Source: Staphylococcus xylosus NJ
GTDB taxonomy: Bacteria; Bacillota; Bacilli; Staphylococcales; Staphylococcaceae
NCBI RefSeq assembly: GCF_000338275.1
Contig: NZ_ANMR01000002.1
Location: forward strand, 30,634-94,633
Direction: 5' to 3'
DNA: 64,000 bases
Part shown: piece by piece, positions 9,725-20,806 of the stretch
How the letters are laid out: the number at the start of each line of letters is the position of its first letter
How positions within the stretch are numbered: the first letter of the stretch is position 1
Notes under the pieces: model-generated
Databases searched by the model: none
What the model saw: the letters and a program-made list of their open reading frames with translations, nothing else
Told to the model about the DNA's origin: nothing
Program-made: the position numbers and the translations under genes

Positions 9725-10279
9725 ATGAGAATTCAAGATTATACAAAAGAAATGGTTGATGAGAAATCATTTATCGATATGGCTTACACATTATTAAACG
9801 AAAAAAATGATACGATGAATTTATACGATATCATTGATGAATTTAAAGCGTTAGGTCACTATGAAGATGAAGAAATTGAAGATAGAATTGTTCAATTCTA
9901 TACGGATTTAAACACAGACGGACGTTTCTTAAACGTTGGAGAAAATATTTGGGGCTTACGTGATTGGTATTCAGTTGCTGATATCGAAGAAAAAATTGCT
10001 CCTACAATTCAAAAATTCGATATCCTAGATGACGATGCTGAAGAAGACAAAAACTTAAAATTACTTGGTGAAGATGAAACTGAAGATGATGATGATATTC
10101 CAGCAGTAACCGACGACCAAGAAACATTAAATGACCCAGAAGATCCTGAAGAAGACGATGTAGATGAAGATCTTAATGAATCAGATATCGTTATCGATGA
10201 GGACGACGAAGATTTTGATGATGAAGAAGACGAAGAAGACGAAGAATTTGAAGAAGATGAAGAGGATTTTAAAGAATAA
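9725..10279 (+). CDS. rpoE: DNA-directed RNA polymerase delta subunit
   Basis: An RNA polymerase accessory subunit specific to low-GC Gram-positives. It raises promoter selectivity and enzyme recycling and makes transcription more sensitive to the initiating NTP. Residues 1-90 form the folded HARE-HTH domain ([37 protein letters not shown]). Residues from about 98 to 184 are almost entirely Asp/Glu, the disordered tail that mimics nucleic acid. Length is normal for the family. AAGGAAG lies 8-10 nt before the ATG. It is directly upstream of pyrG, whose leader begins in the following intergenic space. Confidence 0.96.
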   Translation: MRIQDYTKEMVDEKSFIDMAYTLLNEKNDTMNLYDIIDEFKALGHYEDEEIEDRIVQFYTDLNTDGRFLNVGENIWGLRDWYSVADIEEKIAPTIQKFDILDDDAEEDKNLKLLGEDETEDDDDIPAVTDDQETLNDPEDPEEDDVDEDLNESDIVIDEDDEDFDDEEDEEDEEFEEDEEDFKE

Positions 10280-10294
10280 TTCTTCGAGATTTAA

Positions 10295-10330
10295 TTGACT
10301 TTTTTCAAGAACATGATAAAATTTTATTCG
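10295..10330 (+). promoter_or_regulatory. pyrG promoter with GGGC initiation site
   Basis: TTGACT (-35, 10295-10300), a 16-nt spacer and TAAAAT (-10, 10317-10322). Seven bases later a start in GGGCTCC begins at about 10330. A transcript opening with GGGC is the hallmark of the reiterative-G mechanism described for Bacillus pyrG. Confidence 0.75.
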
Positions 10331-10407
10331 GGCTCCTTTAAATAGGACGACGTGTATAAATAATATACGCTCCCCCTTACAACCATGTGAGAGGGAGCGA
10401 TTTTTTT
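10330..10407 (+). promoter_or_regulatory. pyrG leader attenuator (CTP-sensing, reiterative G)
   Basis: The leader ends in a terminator at 10368-10406. CGCTCCC pairs with GGGAGCG and the pairing continues inward (CCTTACA against TGTGAGA) to an ACCA loop, followed by seven T. The 5' arm carries the pyrimidine run CTCCCCCTT. In the established Bacillus model, low CTP stalls polymerase before the first C, extra G residues are added at the 5' end, and that poly-G tail pairs with this run to block the terminator. All parts are visible here: GGGC start, C/T-rich arm, terminator and downstream pyrG. Confidence 0.8.
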
Positions 10408-10516
10408 ATTTAAATTACTATATAAGCTTTATAATATTTTTAATTTAGGTGATTGTTTGTAAAGGCAATTCGTATGTATAAATAATTTGCTATGTAAAAG
10501 CTATCTCACAAATTAA

Positions 10517-12205
<1,689 letters not shown>

Positions 12206-12216
12206 TATATAGATTT

Positions 12217-12270
12217 AACGCGATATCAGAAACTTAGTGTTTAGCTAATTTCTAAATATCGCGTTTTTTA
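12217..12270 (+). terminator. pyrG terminator
   Basis: Stem AACGCGATAT/ATATCGCGTT with an inner AGAAA/TTTCT pairing, followed by a run of T. Confidence 0.85.
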
Positions 12271-12370
12271 TAATTGTATTAAAATATAAAATTCAAATCG
12301 CTATATTTATATAAAAAATGGTATAAATTATAAGATTTTCATTTTCTGAATAAAAAATGTGAAATAAAAA

Positions 12371-12420
12371 CGCTTACAATTATATAGAAGAATGCAAAAA
12401 TGATATTACTTTGATATAAT
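12371..12420 (+). promoter_or_regulatory. fba promoter (extended -10) with a possible cre-like site
   Basis: TGATATAAT at 12412-12420 is an extended -10 (TGN plus perfect TATAAT) about 45 nt before the fba start codon; no good -35 is visible. About 40 bp upstream, the minus strand of 12369-12382 reads TGTAAGCGTTTTTA. That matches the catabolite-responsive element pattern TGWAANCGNTNWCA except for the C near the end. CcpA control is possible but unproven. Confidence 0.5.
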
Positions 12421-12464
12421 TAGATTGTAAAAATATGTGCTTAAAGCACCAAGGAGGAACTTTC

Positions 12465-13325
12465 ATGCCTTTAGTTTCAATGAAAGAAATGTTAATAGAC
12501 GCAAAAGAAAATGGTTACGCGGTTGGTCAATACAACTTAAATAACTTAGAATTTACACAAGCGATTTTAGAAGCTTCTCAAGAAGAGAACGCTCCAGTAA
12601 TCCTAGGTGTATCTGAAGGTGCTGCTCGTTACATGGGTGGTTTCTACACAGTTGTTAAAATGGTTGAAGGATTAATGCACGACAAAGAAATTACTATTCC
12701 TGTAGCAATACACTTAGACCACGGTTCAAGCTTTGAAAAATGTAAAGAAGCAATTGATGCTGGTTTTACTTCAGTAATGATTGATGCTTCTCATGGTTCA
12801 TTTGAAGATAATGTTGAAATTACTTCAAAAGTTGTTGAATATGCACATGAGCACGGCGTTTCAGTTGAAGCAGAATTAGGAACTGTTGGCGGACAAGAGG
12901 ATGATGTTGTTGCTGAAGGCGTTATCTATGCAGACCCTAAAGAGTGTCAAGAACTTGTTGAAAAAACAGGTATCGATACATTAGCTCCAGCCTTAGGTTC
13001 AGTACACGGACCTTATAAAGGTGAACCTAAATTAGGATTCAAAGAAATGGAAGAAATTGGTGCTTCTACTGGTTTACCATTAGTACTACATGGTGGTACA
13101 GGTATCCCAACTAAAGACATCCAAAAAGCAATTCCTTTTGGTACAGCTAAAATCAATGTAAACACTGAAAACCAAATTGCTTCTGCTAAAGCTGTTCGTG
13201 AAGCGTTAGATAACGATAAAGAAGTTTATGATCCTCGTAAATACTTAGGACCGGCTCGTGAAGCGATTAAAGCTACAGTGATTGGTAAAATTAAAGAGTT
13301 TGGTACATCTAATAAAGCTAAATAA
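12465..13325 (+). CDS. fba: Fructose-bisphosphate aldolase, class II
   Basis: Splits fructose-1,6-bisphosphate to dihydroxyacetone phosphate and glyceraldehyde-3-phosphate in glycolysis, and the reverse in gluconeogenesis. The 286-residue protein has the zinc-site segments of the class II family: [41 protein letters not shown] and VLHGGTGIP, then INVNTENQ. The start at 12465 (MPLVSMKEM) has AAGGAGGAAC about 7 nt upstream; the in-frame Met ten codons earlier overlaps the ribosome site. The codon choice is strongly biased, as expected for a highly expressed glycolytic gene. It is monocistronic, with its own promoter and terminator. Confidence 0.97.
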   Translation: MPLVSMKEMLIDAKENGYAVGQYNLNNLEFTQAILEASQEENAPVILGVSEGAARYMGGFYTVVKMVEGLMHDKEITIPVAIHLDHGSSFEKCKEAIDAGFTSVMIDASHGSFEDNVEITSKVVEYAHEHGVSVEAELGTVGGQEDDVVAEGVIYADPKECQELVEKTGIDTLAPALGSVHGPYKGEPKLGFKEMEEIGASTGLPLVLHGGTGIPTKDIQKAIPFGTAKINVNTENQIASAKAVREALDNDKEVYDPRKYLGPAREAIKATVIGKIKEFGTSNKAK

Positions 13326-13450
13326 TTTAACTGTTATATAGCAAAAGTTGACTAGGTTATAATTACAATTTGAGCTAATGCTAAGTGGTTCAACCATAAG
13401 AACTGCAATTGTCTAATTACTAAATAAACTTTTAGATATCTAGTCGTTTT

Positions 13451-13509
13451 CTGGGGCGAGAATAAGAAATCAAAATTGAATTTTTGATTTCTGTTTCGCC
13501 CCTTTTTTT
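13451..13509 (+). terminator. fba terminator, built on a staphylococcal intergenic repeat unit
   Basis: GGGGCGA at 13453-13459 pairs with TCGCCCC, with an inner GAAATC/GATTTC stem around an AT-rich loop, then seven T. The purine-rich arm plus GAAATC inner stem resembles the element near 63370, so it may be one copy of a dispersed repeat that doubles as a terminator. Confidence 0.85.
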
Positions 13510-13697
13510 ATGTTATAATTTGTTAGGCTTTGAAAGCTAATAAATAGAATTACAGTGGTTTACATAATTTTTATAAACAAATCTTAAAAAATGATTTAAA
13601 TTGTAAAATATTGGGAATTAAAAATTATAGTAAAAAATTATATGCATTATGCAGCACTTAATTAAATTTGAAATAGATTTTATGAAACTGTTGTGCT
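13510..13697. other. AT-rich spacer upstream of murZ
   Basis: About 190 bp between the fba terminator and the murZ promoter. It is very AT-rich with a TATAAT-like stretch at 13514-13519, but no open frame with a ribosome site and no strong stem-loop. Confidence 0.4.
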
Positions 13698-13726
13698 TTG
13701 CAAACTGTAATCATTTAATTTATAAT
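13698..13726 (+). promoter_or_regulatory. murZ promoter
   Basis: TTGCAA (13698-13703), a 17-nt spacer and a perfect TATAAT (13721-13726), about 55 nt before the murZ ATG. Confidence 0.7.
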
Positions 13727-13780
13727 GCAAATGATATATTAGAATAGAATATCGATTGAAAGGCAAAGGAGAACAAGCGA

Positions 13781-15040
13781 ATGGCTCAAGAAGTGATTAA
13801 AATTAGAGGTGGGCAAACACTTAAAGGTGAAGTGAATAACCACGGTGCTAAAAATAGTGCAGTAGCAATTATACCAGCAGCAATATTGGCTGAAGACAAA
13901 GTAACAATTGAAGGCCTTCCAGAAATCTCTGATGTAGAAACTTTAGTAAGTTTACTTGGAGATCTAAACATTGAGACAGAATTAGAAGGTATGACATTAC
14001 ATGTTAACCCTGAAAATATTGAAAATGCACCATTACCAAATAATAAAGTAGAATCATTACGTGCTTCTTATTATATGATGGGAGCAATGTTAGGTAGATT
14101 TAAAAAATGTGTCATTGGTTTACCTGGTGGATGTCCTTTAGGACCAAGACCGATTGATCAACATATTAAAGGATTTAAAGCATTAGGTGCAAAAGTAGAT
14201 GAATCAAGTAGTACTTCTATGAAGATTGAAGCAGACAGATTGGTCGGCGCAAATATATTTTTAGACATCGTAAGTGTAGGTGCTACGATTAATATCATGT
14301 TGGCAGCAGTACGTGCTGAAGGTCATACAGTTATTGAAAATGCTGCAAAAGAACCAGAAGTGGTTGATGTAGCTAATTTCTTAATGAGCCTTGGAGCTGA
14401 TATTAAAGGTGCAGGTACAAGTACAATCAAAATTAATGGGGTAGAACAATTGCATGGTTCACATCATCAAGTGATTCCCGACAGAATTGAAGCGGGTACA
14501 TATATGTGTATTGCAGCAGCTTGCGGTGAGAACATCAGAATCAATAATATTATCCCAACACATGTAGAACCACTTACAGTTAAACTGAAAGAATTAGGTG
14601 TAGATATCCAAGTTGAGGATGATAGCGTACTTATTAGACGTAGCACACCGTATTCAAGCGTTGATATTAAAACATTAGTATATCCAGGATTTGCCACTGA
14701 CTTACAACAACCAATAACACCTCTATTATTTATGGCTGATGGCGTATCGTTTGTTACTGAAACGATATATCCAGCACGTTTTAAGCATATAGATGAATTG
14801 AAAAATATGGGGGCAAATATTTCTGCAGACAATGGTACAGCAACTATAAAACCATCGGAATTAACTGGAGCTGATGTTTACGCAAGTGATTTACGTGCAG
14901 GTGCTTGCCTTATTGTAGCTGGATTGTTAGCAGAAGGAGTTACAACTATTTATAATGTAAAACATATTTATCGTGGTTATACAAACATCGTAAAAACTCT
15001 ACAATCACTTGGTGCAGATATTTGGACTGAAGTAATTTAA
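13781..15040 (+). CDS. murZ: UDP-GlcNAc 1-carboxyvinyltransferase, MurZ paralogue
   Basis: Transfers enolpyruvate from PEP to UDP-N-acetylglucosamine, the first committed step of peptidoglycan synthesis. The 419 residues have the Lys-Asn pair of the active site in HGAKNSA (Lys24, Asn25). The fosfomycin-reactive Cys118 is in [15 protein letters not shown], and the [10 protein letters not shown] motif is present. It is the MurZ/MurA2 form by position (between fba and rho). A second copy, murA, lies at 34579, and low-GC Gram-positives normally keep both. A retained Cys118 means no intrinsic fosfomycin insensitivity through loss of that residue. AAAGGAGAAC sits 7-8 nt before the ATG. Confidence 0.96.
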   Translation: MAQEVIKIRGGQTLKGEVNNHGAKNSAVAIIPAAILAEDKVTIEGLPEISDVETLVSLLGDLNIETELEGMTLHVNPENIENAPLPNNKVESLRASYYMMGAMLGRFKKCVIGLPGGCPLGPRPIDQHIKGFKALGAKVDESSSTSMKIEADRLVGANIFLDIVSVGATINIMLAAVRAEGHTVIENAAKEPEVVDVANFLMSLGADIKGAGTSTIKINGVEQLHGSHHQVIPDRIEAGTYMCIAAACGENIRINNIIPTHVEPLTVKLKELGVDIQVEDDSVLIRRSTPYSSVDIKTLVYPGFATDLQQPITPLLFMADGVSFVTETIYPARFKHIDELKNMGANISADNGTATIKPSELTGADVYASDLRAGACLIVAGLLAEGVTTIYNVKHIYRGYTNIVKTLQSLGADIWTEVI

Positions 15041-15129
15041 AAAATATGGTATACTAAATATACTAAGTAAAAAGTTGTGTATTTAGTGAATATGTATTTT
15101 AGAATAAAATCGATAATGAGGTGATAGCC

Positions 15130-15453
15130 ATGGAGGTTTGCCCTTATCTAGAAGAAACCTTTAAAATCGTAGGTAGAAGCTGGAATGGTCTTATTATTAA
15201 TTATTTATCTAGATGTACGGAAAAATCTGCTCACTTTTCAGATATGAAGCGTGATTTGAAGACGATAACACCACGTGCACTTAGTATAAAATTAACTGAC
15301 CTTACGGAATGGGGTCTAGTAGAGAAAAATGTAGTATCTACAAGCCCGATGAATATTTTGTATCAGCTTACAGATAAAGGTGATGCTTTAGCGGCAGCGC
15401 TAGTACCAATGGAAGAATGGGCACAAGAGTATATTAAACTTGAAAACAAGTAA
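15130..15453 (+). CDS. HxlR-family transcriptional regulator
   Basis: A 107-residue winged-helix regulator. The family pattern is clear: an N-terminal Cys (MEVCPYLEETFKIVGRSWNGLIIN), the recognition region FSDMKRDLKTITPRALSIKLTDLTEWGLVEKN, and a beta-wing YQLTDKGDAL. The Cys at residue 4 is the conserved position that senses aldehydes, quinones or hypochlorite in several studied HxlR proteins. I prefer the ATG at 15130, with AGGTGA 5 nt upstream, over the GTG at 15121. It is followed by its own terminator and then by an aldehyde dehydrogenase gene, a plausible target (inference). Confidence 0.88.
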   Translation: MEVCPYLEETFKIVGRSWNGLIINYLSRCTEKSAHFSDMKRDLKTITPRALSIKLTDLTEWGLVEKNVVSTSPMNILYQLTDKGDALAAALVPMEEWAQEYIKLENK

Positions 15454-15471
15454 CTAAATACCTTGGACAAT

Positions 15472-15512
15472 CGAGTCTGAAACGTCAATATGATGTTTTA
15501 GGCTCGTTTTTT
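15472..15512 (+). terminator. Terminator after the HxlR gene
   Basis: Stem CGAGTCTGAAAC against GTTTTAGGCTCG (with G-T pairs), then six T. Confidence 0.82.
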
Positions 15513-15602
15513 ATATACTAGTAGTTGTGAGCAGTTATGTTTAAAAATACAAAATCTCGGTTAGAATATAATTATCAACATAACTTAAGGAGTGAATATA
15601 TA

Positions 15603-17030
15603 ATGAGAAATTTCACTAAACAATATATCAACGGTGAATGGATTGAAAGTGCAAGTGGCGAAACGATAGAAGTTATCAATCCTGCAACAGAAGAAGTAGC
15701 GGGTACAATCGCGAAAGGTAACAAAGAAGATGTTGATAAAGCAGTGGATGCAGCAGAAAATGTATATTTTGAATTTAGACACAGTTCAGTTCAAGAAAGA
15801 AAAGAACTATTAGATAAAATTGTTCAAGAGTATAAAAATAGAAAAGAAGATCTTATAGAAGCTATTACTGATGAACTAGGTGCGCCTTTAGACGTTTCAG
15901 AAAACGTCCATTATCAAATGGGGTTAGATCATTTTGAGGCAGCACGTGATGCATTAGATAATTTCGAATTTGAGGAGCGCCGTGGTGATGACTTAGTTGT
16001 TAAAGAAGCCATTGGTGTGGCTGGTTTAATCACACCTTGGAACTTCCCTACAAACCAAACATCTCTTAAATTATCAGCGGCATTCGCAGCAGGAAGTCCA
16101 GTAGTTTTAAAACCATCAGAAGAAACTCCGTTTGCAGCAATTATTTTAGCTGAAATTTTTGATAAAGTAGGCGTGCCAAAAGGTGTATTTAACTTAGTTA
16201 ATGGTGATGGTAAAGGCGTAGGCAACCCTTTAAGTGAACATCCTAAAGTTAGAATGATGTCATTTACTGGTTCTGGCCCAACAGGCTCAAGTATTATGAA
16301 AAAAGCTGCGGAGGATTTCAAAAAAGTGTCACTTGAACTAGGTGGTAAATCACCATATATTATCCTAGATGATGTAGATATAGACGAAGCAGCAAGTGCA
16401 GCAACTGGTAAAGTTGTTACAAATACTGGTCAAGTATGTACAGCGGGTACTAGAACCCTCGTACCTGAAAGCATTAAAGAAGATTTCTTAACAGCTGTAA
16501 AAGAGAAATTTAGCCAAGTTAAAGTAGGAGACCCACGTGCAGAAGGCACTGAAGTTGGACCTATCATTAGTAAAAAACAATTTGACCAAGTTCAATCATA
16601 TATTGATAAAGGTATAGAAGAAGGCGCAGAATTATTTTATGGTGGGCCAGGTAAACCAGAAGGTCTAGAAAAAGGATACTTTGCACGCCCAACAATCTTT
16701 AACAATGTAGATAATGATATGGTAATTGCTCGAGAAGAAATATTTGGTCCTGTTATGTCAATTATCACTTATAATGATGTAGATGAAGCTATTAAAATCG
16801 CAAATGATACAGAATATGGTTTAGCAGCATATGTATATGGCGAGGATCAAGAAACGTTGCATAAAGTAGCCCGTTCATTAGAAGCAGGTACAGTTGAAAT
16901 TAATGAAGCAGGACGCAAACCAGATTTACCATTCGGTGGCTACAAACAATCAGGTATTGGCCGTGAATGGGGAGACTATGGTATTGAAGAATTCCTAGAA
17001 GTTAAATCAATTGCAGGTTACTATAAATAA
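15603..17030 (+). CDS. aldA: NAD(P)-dependent aldehyde dehydrogenase
   Basis: Oxidises an aldehyde to the acid; the substrate is not defined by sequence. The 475 residues carry the full family set. These are the cofactor-binding segment [18 protein letters not shown], the Rossmann [12 protein letters not shown], the general base Glu in SLELGGKSP and the nucleophile Cys279 in [12 protein letters not shown]. The EEIFGPV and [10 protein letters not shown] segments follow. It matches in length and sequence the S. aureus AldA-type enzyme found between murZ and rho. The ATG at 15603 follows AAGGAG by 10 nt; an in-frame ATG further up lacks a site. The preceding HxlR gene may control it. Confidence 0.93.
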   Translation: MRNFTKQYINGEWIESASGETIEVINPATEEVAGTIAKGNKEDVDKAVDAAENVYFEFRHSSVQERKELLDKIVQEYKNRKEDLIEAITDELGAPLDVSENVHYQMGLDHFEAARDALDNFEFEERRGDDLVVKEAIGVAGLITPWNFPTNQTSLKLSAAFAAGSPVVLKPSEETPFAAIILAEIFDKVGVPKGVFNLVNGDGKGVGNPLSEHPKVRMMSFTGSGPTGSSIMKKAAEDFKKVSLELGGKSPYIILDDVDIDEAASAATGKVVTNTGQVCTAGTRTLVPESIKEDFLTAVKEKFSQVKVGDPRAEGTEVGPIISKKQFDQVQSYIDKGIEEGAELFYGGPGKPEGLEKGYFARPTIFNNVDNDMVIAREEIFGPVMSIITYNDVDEAIKIANDTEYGLAAYVYGEDQETLHKVARSLEAGTVEINEAGRKPDLPFGGYKQSGIGREWGDYGIEEFLEVKSIAGYYK

Positions 17031-17057
17031 TTTATTTTTAATAGGTTAATTATTTGA

Positions 17058-17092
17058 AGATGAGGCATATAATTTATGCTTCATCTTTTTTC
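17058..17092 (+). terminator. aldA terminator
   Basis: Stem AGATGAGGCATA against TATGCTTCATCT with a short AT loop, then a T-run. Confidence 0.82.
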
Positions 17093-17211
17093 TGATTTTA
17101 GAAAATTGAAATACGTTTTGTAATTAAAAAGGAAATTTGCTATAGTTATAAAAGTAAGTAGCGTAGTTACTACGTTATTTAAAAACTTATTTATGAAATG
17201 GGTGCAAGATA

Positions 17212-18528
17212 ATGCCTGAAAAAGTACGGACATCACCTCAGTATGAATCGTTCCACGAATTATACAAAAATTACACTACAAAAGATCTCACTCAAAAAGC
17301 CAAATCTCTAAAATTAACAAATTATAGTAAATTGAATAAAAAAGAACTTGTTCTAGCCATTATGGAAGCACAAATGGAAAAAGACGGAAATTATTATATG
17401 GAGGGTATCTTAGATGATATTCAACAAGATGGTTATGGTTTCCTAAGAACAGTTAATTATTCTAAAGGTGAAAAAGATATCTATATTTCTGCTAGTCAAA
17501 TTCGTCGTTTTGAAATTAAACGTGGAGACAAAGTGACTGGCAAAGTGAGAAAGCCTAAAGATAATGAAAAATACTATGGTTTATTACAAGTTGATTTCGT
17601 AAATGGTGAGAATGCAGAAGAAGTTAAAAAACGTCCGCATTTCCAAGCTTTGACACCATTATATCCTGAAGAGCGCATTTTATTAGAGACAACAAAACAA
17701 AACTTCTCAACGCGTATTATGGATTTAGTAACACCAATCGGTTTAGGACAACGTGGTTTAATTGTTGCCCCGCCAAAGGCTGGTAAAACATCATTGCTTA
17801 AGGAAATTGCAAATGCAATTGCGATAAATAAACCAGATGCAGAGTTATTTGTGTTGCTTGTTGGAGAAAGACCTGAAGAGGTTACAGATTTAGAAAGATC
17901 AGTTGAATCTGCAGAAGTAGTGCACTCTACATTTGACGAACCACCACAACATCATGTGAAAGTTGCGGAATTATTATTAGAACGTGCAAAACGTCTAGTA
18001 GAAATTGGTAAAGACGTCATCATTTTAATGGATTCAATTACTAGGTTAGCTCGTGCTTATAATCTTGTGATTCCTCCTAGTGGTCGTACATTATCTGGTG
18101 GTTTAGATCCTGCATCCTTACACAAGCCTAAAGCTTTCTTCGGGGCTGCTAGAAATATTGAAGCGGGTGGTAGTATGACAATTTTAGCTACTGCTCTAGT
18201 AGATACTGGGTCTCGGATGGATGATATGATTTATGAGGAATTTAAAGGGACAGGAAATATGGAATTACATCTAGATCGTAAGTTAGCTGAACGTCGTGTA
18301 TTCCCAGCAATCGATATCGGTCGTAGTTCCACTCGTAAAGAAGAATTGCTAATAGACGCAAAAGAGCTTGAGTCATTGTGGCAATTACGTAATATGTTCA
18401 CAGATTCTACAGATTTTACAGAAAGATTTGTGCGCAAATTGAAACGTACAGATAACAATAAAGAATTCTTTGAACAGTTACAAAAAGCTGCTAAAGAAAG
18501 TACTAAGACAGGTAAACCAATTATTTAA
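17212..18528 (+). CDS. rho: Transcription termination factor Rho
   Basis: An ATP-dependent hexameric RNA translocase that ends transcripts without intrinsic terminators. In Gram-positives it chiefly suppresses antisense transcription. The 438 residues have an N-terminal three-helix region and a cold-shock-type RNA-binding domain (GILDDIQQDGYGFLRTVNYSKGEKDIYIS). The ATPase core has Walker A (APPKAGKTSL), LLVGERPEEVTDLERSV, Walker B (VIILMDSITRLARAYN) and the Q/R-loop and arginine finger (GRTLSGGLD, IDIGRSSTRKEEL). The start follows a modest GGGTG site. It has the usual place upstream of rpmE2. Confidence 0.97.
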   Translation: MPEKVRTSPQYESFHELYKNYTTKDLTQKAKSLKLTNYSKLNKKELVLAIMEAQMEKDGNYYMEGILDDIQQDGYGFLRTVNYSKGEKDIYISASQIRRFEIKRGDKVTGKVRKPKDNEKYYGLLQVDFVNGENAEEVKKRPHFQALTPLYPEERILLETTKQNFSTRIMDLVTPIGLGQRGLIVAPPKAGKTSLLKEIANAIAINKPDAELFVLLVGERPEEVTDLERSVESAEVVHSTFDEPPQHHVKVAELLLERAKRLVEIGKDVIILMDSITRLARAYNLVIPPSGRTLSGGLDPASLHKPKAFFGAARNIEAGGSMTILATALVDTGSRMDDMIYEEFKGTGNMELHLDRKLAERRVFPAIDIGRSSTRKEELLIDAKELESLWQLRNMFTDSTDFTERFVRKLKRTDNNKEFFEQLQKAAKESTKTGKPII

Positions 18529-18599
18529 TCTGAAATAATTCTGTATATACTTAAGCAATATTTGATTTGGGGTTGCGTTTTATATTTAAAGCCATTATA

Positions 18600-18660
18600 A
18601 TTATCAAGTATTGGGTAAAAACTCACAAAAAACTCTGTGCCAGATGGTTCAGGGCAAAGG
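18600..18660 (+). promoter_or_regulatory. Possible rpmE2 leader hairpin
   Basis: TGCC (18642-18645) can pair with GGCA around an AGATGGTTCAG loop, ending only a few nt before the AAAGGAG ribosome site. A hairpin so close to the site is typical of ribosomal-protein leaders that control translation, but the stem is short. Confidence 0.35.
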
Positions 18661-18672
18661 AGCTGAAAAGTA

Positions 18673-18930
18673 ATGAGACAAAATATTCATCCTGAATATC
18701 ATAAGGTTATCTTTTTAGATACTACTACGGATTTTAAATTCTTAAGTGGTTCAACTAAATCTTCATCAGAAACTATGACATGGGAAGATGGTAATGAATA
18801 CCCAGTTATTCGTTTAGACATTTCATCTGATTCACACCCATTCTATACAGGACGTCAAAAATTCGCTGCTGCGGATGGTCGTGTGGAACGTTTCAACAAA
18901 AAATTCGGATTCAAATCAAGCAACGAATAA
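18673..18930 (+). CDS. rpmE2: Ribosomal protein bL31, type B
   Basis: A protein of the large ribosomal subunit near the central protuberance. The 85 residues ([28 protein letters not shown]) belong to the longer type B form and contain no Cys, so the zinc-binding CxxC of type A L31 is absent. Zinc-free L31 is the form that in Bacillus replaces the zinc form when zinc is scarce; in staphylococci it is, to my knowledge, the main copy. AAAGGAG lies 11 nt before the ATG. It is followed by a terminator and lies between rho and tdk. Confidence 0.95.
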   Translation: MRQNIHPEYHKVIFLDTTTDFKFLSGSTKSSSETMTWEDGNEYPVIRLDISSDSHPFYTGRQKFAAADGRVERFNKKFGFKSSNE

Positions 18931-18940
18931 TTGTTGTTTT

Positions 18941-18975
18941 AAAGCATTCTCATATTATGAGGATGCTTTTTTACT
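18941..18975 (+). terminator. rpmE2 terminator
   Basis: Stem AAAGCATTCTCAT/ATGAGGATGCTTT with a 3-nt loop, then a T-run. Confidence 0.88.
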
Positions 18976-19130
18976 TTTACATAAATTTAAATTAAAAATG
19001 ACATAATGGCATGGCGATATTCAAGAAACTCAGACATAAATAAACGCAATTACTTGAAGATATATCATATTTTAACTTAAAAAATATGATATAATAAACC
19101 GATTATGTTTTGAAAAAGGTGGAACGCATA

Positions 19131-19730
19131 ATGTATGAAACTTATCATTCCGGGTGGATTGAATGTATTACTGGAAGTATGTTTAGTGGTAAATCTGAAG
19201 AGTTAATACGTCGGTTAAGACGTGGCCTTTACGCTAAACAAAAAGTAGTTGTGTTTAAACCAGCTATAGATGACCGTTATCATAAAGACAAAATTGTTTC
19301 TCATAATGGTAACGCGATAGAAGCAATTAATATATCAACAGCAGCAGAAATTTTTAAACACGATTTATCAGATGTAGATGTAATCGGTATAGATGAAGTA
19401 CAATTTTTTGAAAATGGTATCGTCCATATCGCTGAGCAATTAGCTGAAAAAGGACATAGAGTTATAACAGCTGGTTTAGATATGGATTTTAGAGGGAAAC
19501 CTTTTGAGCCTATACCAGAGCTATTAGCAGTGAGTGAAGATGTAACGAAATTACAAGCTGTTTGTGCAGTTTGTGGTGCATCTTCAAGTCGTACTCAAAG
19601 GTTAATAGATGGTAACCCAGCAAAAATAGATGATCCAGTTATATTAGTTGGTGCAAATGAAAGTTATGAACCGAGATGTAGGGCACATCATATCGTCGCA
19701 CCGAGTAATGATGAGAAGGAGGAAATGTAG
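19131..19730 (+). CDS. tdk: Thymidine kinase
   Basis: Phosphorylates thymidine for pyrimidine salvage, competing with the Pdp-dependent degradation coded at the left end of the window. It is a 199-residue type II (TK1-like) kinase. The P-loop is [11 protein letters not shown] (about residues 15-25), Walker B is [11 protein letters not shown] with the catalytic Glu, and AGLDMDFRG is the lasso-region start. The zinc site has CAVCG plus the Cys and His of CRAHH near the C terminus. The ATG at 19131 has AAAGGTGG about 9 nt upstream. Its stop overlaps the GTG start of prfA by one base, and the prfA ribosome site lies inside tdk. Confidence 0.97.
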   Translation: MYETYHSGWIECITGSMFSGKSEELIRRLRRGLYAKQKVVVFKPAIDDRYHKDKIVSHNGNAIEAINISTAAEIFKHDLSDVDVIGIDEVQFFENGIVHIAEQLAEKGHRVITAGLDMDFRGKPFEPIPELLAVSEDVTKLQAVCAVCGASSSRTQRLIDGNPAKIDDPVILVGANESYEPRCRAHHIVAPSNDEKEEM

Positions 19731-20806
19731 TGTTTGATCAATTAGATATTGTAGAAGAAAGATATGAACAATTAAATGAATTATTAAGTGATCCAGATGT
19801 TGTGAGCAATCCAGATAATTTACGTAATTATTCAAAAGAACAAGCAGACTTACAAAAAACGGTAGAAGTTTACCGTGACTATAAACAAACAAAAGAAGAT
19901 TTAGCAGAAGTTGAAGAAATGTTACGTGATACAAAGGATAGTGAAGAAATTGAGATGCTAAAAGAAGAGCATCAAACGCTTCAAAATAAAGTCCCTAAAT
20001 TAGAAGAAGAACTTAAATTCTTACTTATTCCTAAAGATCCTAACGATGAGAAAGATGTTATTGTAGAAATTCGTGCTGCCGCAGGTGGAGATGAAGCTGC
20101 TATCTTTGCAGGGGATTTATTTAGAATGTATTCTAAATACGCTGAAGCACTCAATTACAAGACTGATATTGTAGAAATTACAGAGAGTGATCATGGCGGA
20201 TATAAAGAAATCAGTTTCTCAGTTTCTGGAAGTGGTGCGTTTAGTAAATTGAAGTATGAGAATGGGGCGCACCGTGTACAACGTGTTCCAGAAACAGAAT
20301 CTGGTGGCCGTATTCATACATCAACAGCTACTGTGGCTGTTTTGCCAGAAGTAGAAGATGTGGAAATTGAAGTACGTAATGAAGACTTGAAAATTGATAC
20401 TTATCGTTCTAGTGGTGCAGGTGGTCAGCACGTAAATACGACAGATTCAGCAGTACGTATTACGCATATTCCAACGGGCATTATTGCGACTTCATCAGAA
20501 AAATCTCAAATCCAAAACCGTGAAAAGGCTTTAAAAGTATTAAAAGCACGTTTATTTGATATGAAATTACAAGAAGAACAACAAAAATATGCAGCCCAAC
20601 GTAAATCTGCAGTCGGTACAGGAGACCGTTCAGAACGTATTAGAACATACAATTATCCTCAAAGTCGTGTAACCGACCACAGAATTGGTTTAACATTACA
20701 AAAGTTAGATCAAATTATGGAAGGTAAATTGGATGAAATTATAGATGCTTTAACATTAGCTGAACAAACTGATAAATTGAAAGAACTTAACAATGGTGAA
20801 TTATAA
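19730..20806 (+). CDS. prfA: Peptide chain release factor 1
   Basis: Recognises UAA and UAG stop codons in the ribosomal A site and triggers peptide release. The 358 residues have a helical domain 1, the PxT-type decoding region with [18 protein letters not shown], and the universally conserved GGQ loop in [17 protein letters not shown], whose Gln is the PrmC methylation target. It starts with GTG at 19730, overlapping the tdk stop, with AGAAGGAGG 9 nt upstream. It is followed by prmC with a 14-bp overlap, so enzyme and substrate are co-translated. Confidence 0.97.
   Translation: MFDQLDIVEERYEQLNELLSDPDVVSNPDNLRNYSKEQADLQKTVEVYRDYKQTKEDLAEVEEMLRDTKDSEEIEMLKEEHQTLQNKVPKLEEELKFLLIPKDPNDEKDVIVEIRAAAGGDEAAIFAGDLFRMYSKYAEALNYKTDIVEITESDHGGYKEISFSVSGSGAFSKLKYENGAHRVQRVPETESGGRIHTSTATVAVLPEVEDVEIEVRNEDLKIDTYRSSGAGGQHVNTTDSAVRITHIPTGIIATSSEKSQIQNREKALKVLKARLFDMKLQEEQQKYAAQRKSAVGTGDRSERIRTYNYPQSRVTDHRIGLTLQKLDQIMEGKLDEIIDALTLAEQTDKLKELNNGEL

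Noticed and set aside
14467..14832. Minus-strand open frame of 121 codons inside murZ
   Set aside because: A shadow of a well-supported gene; no initiation signals.
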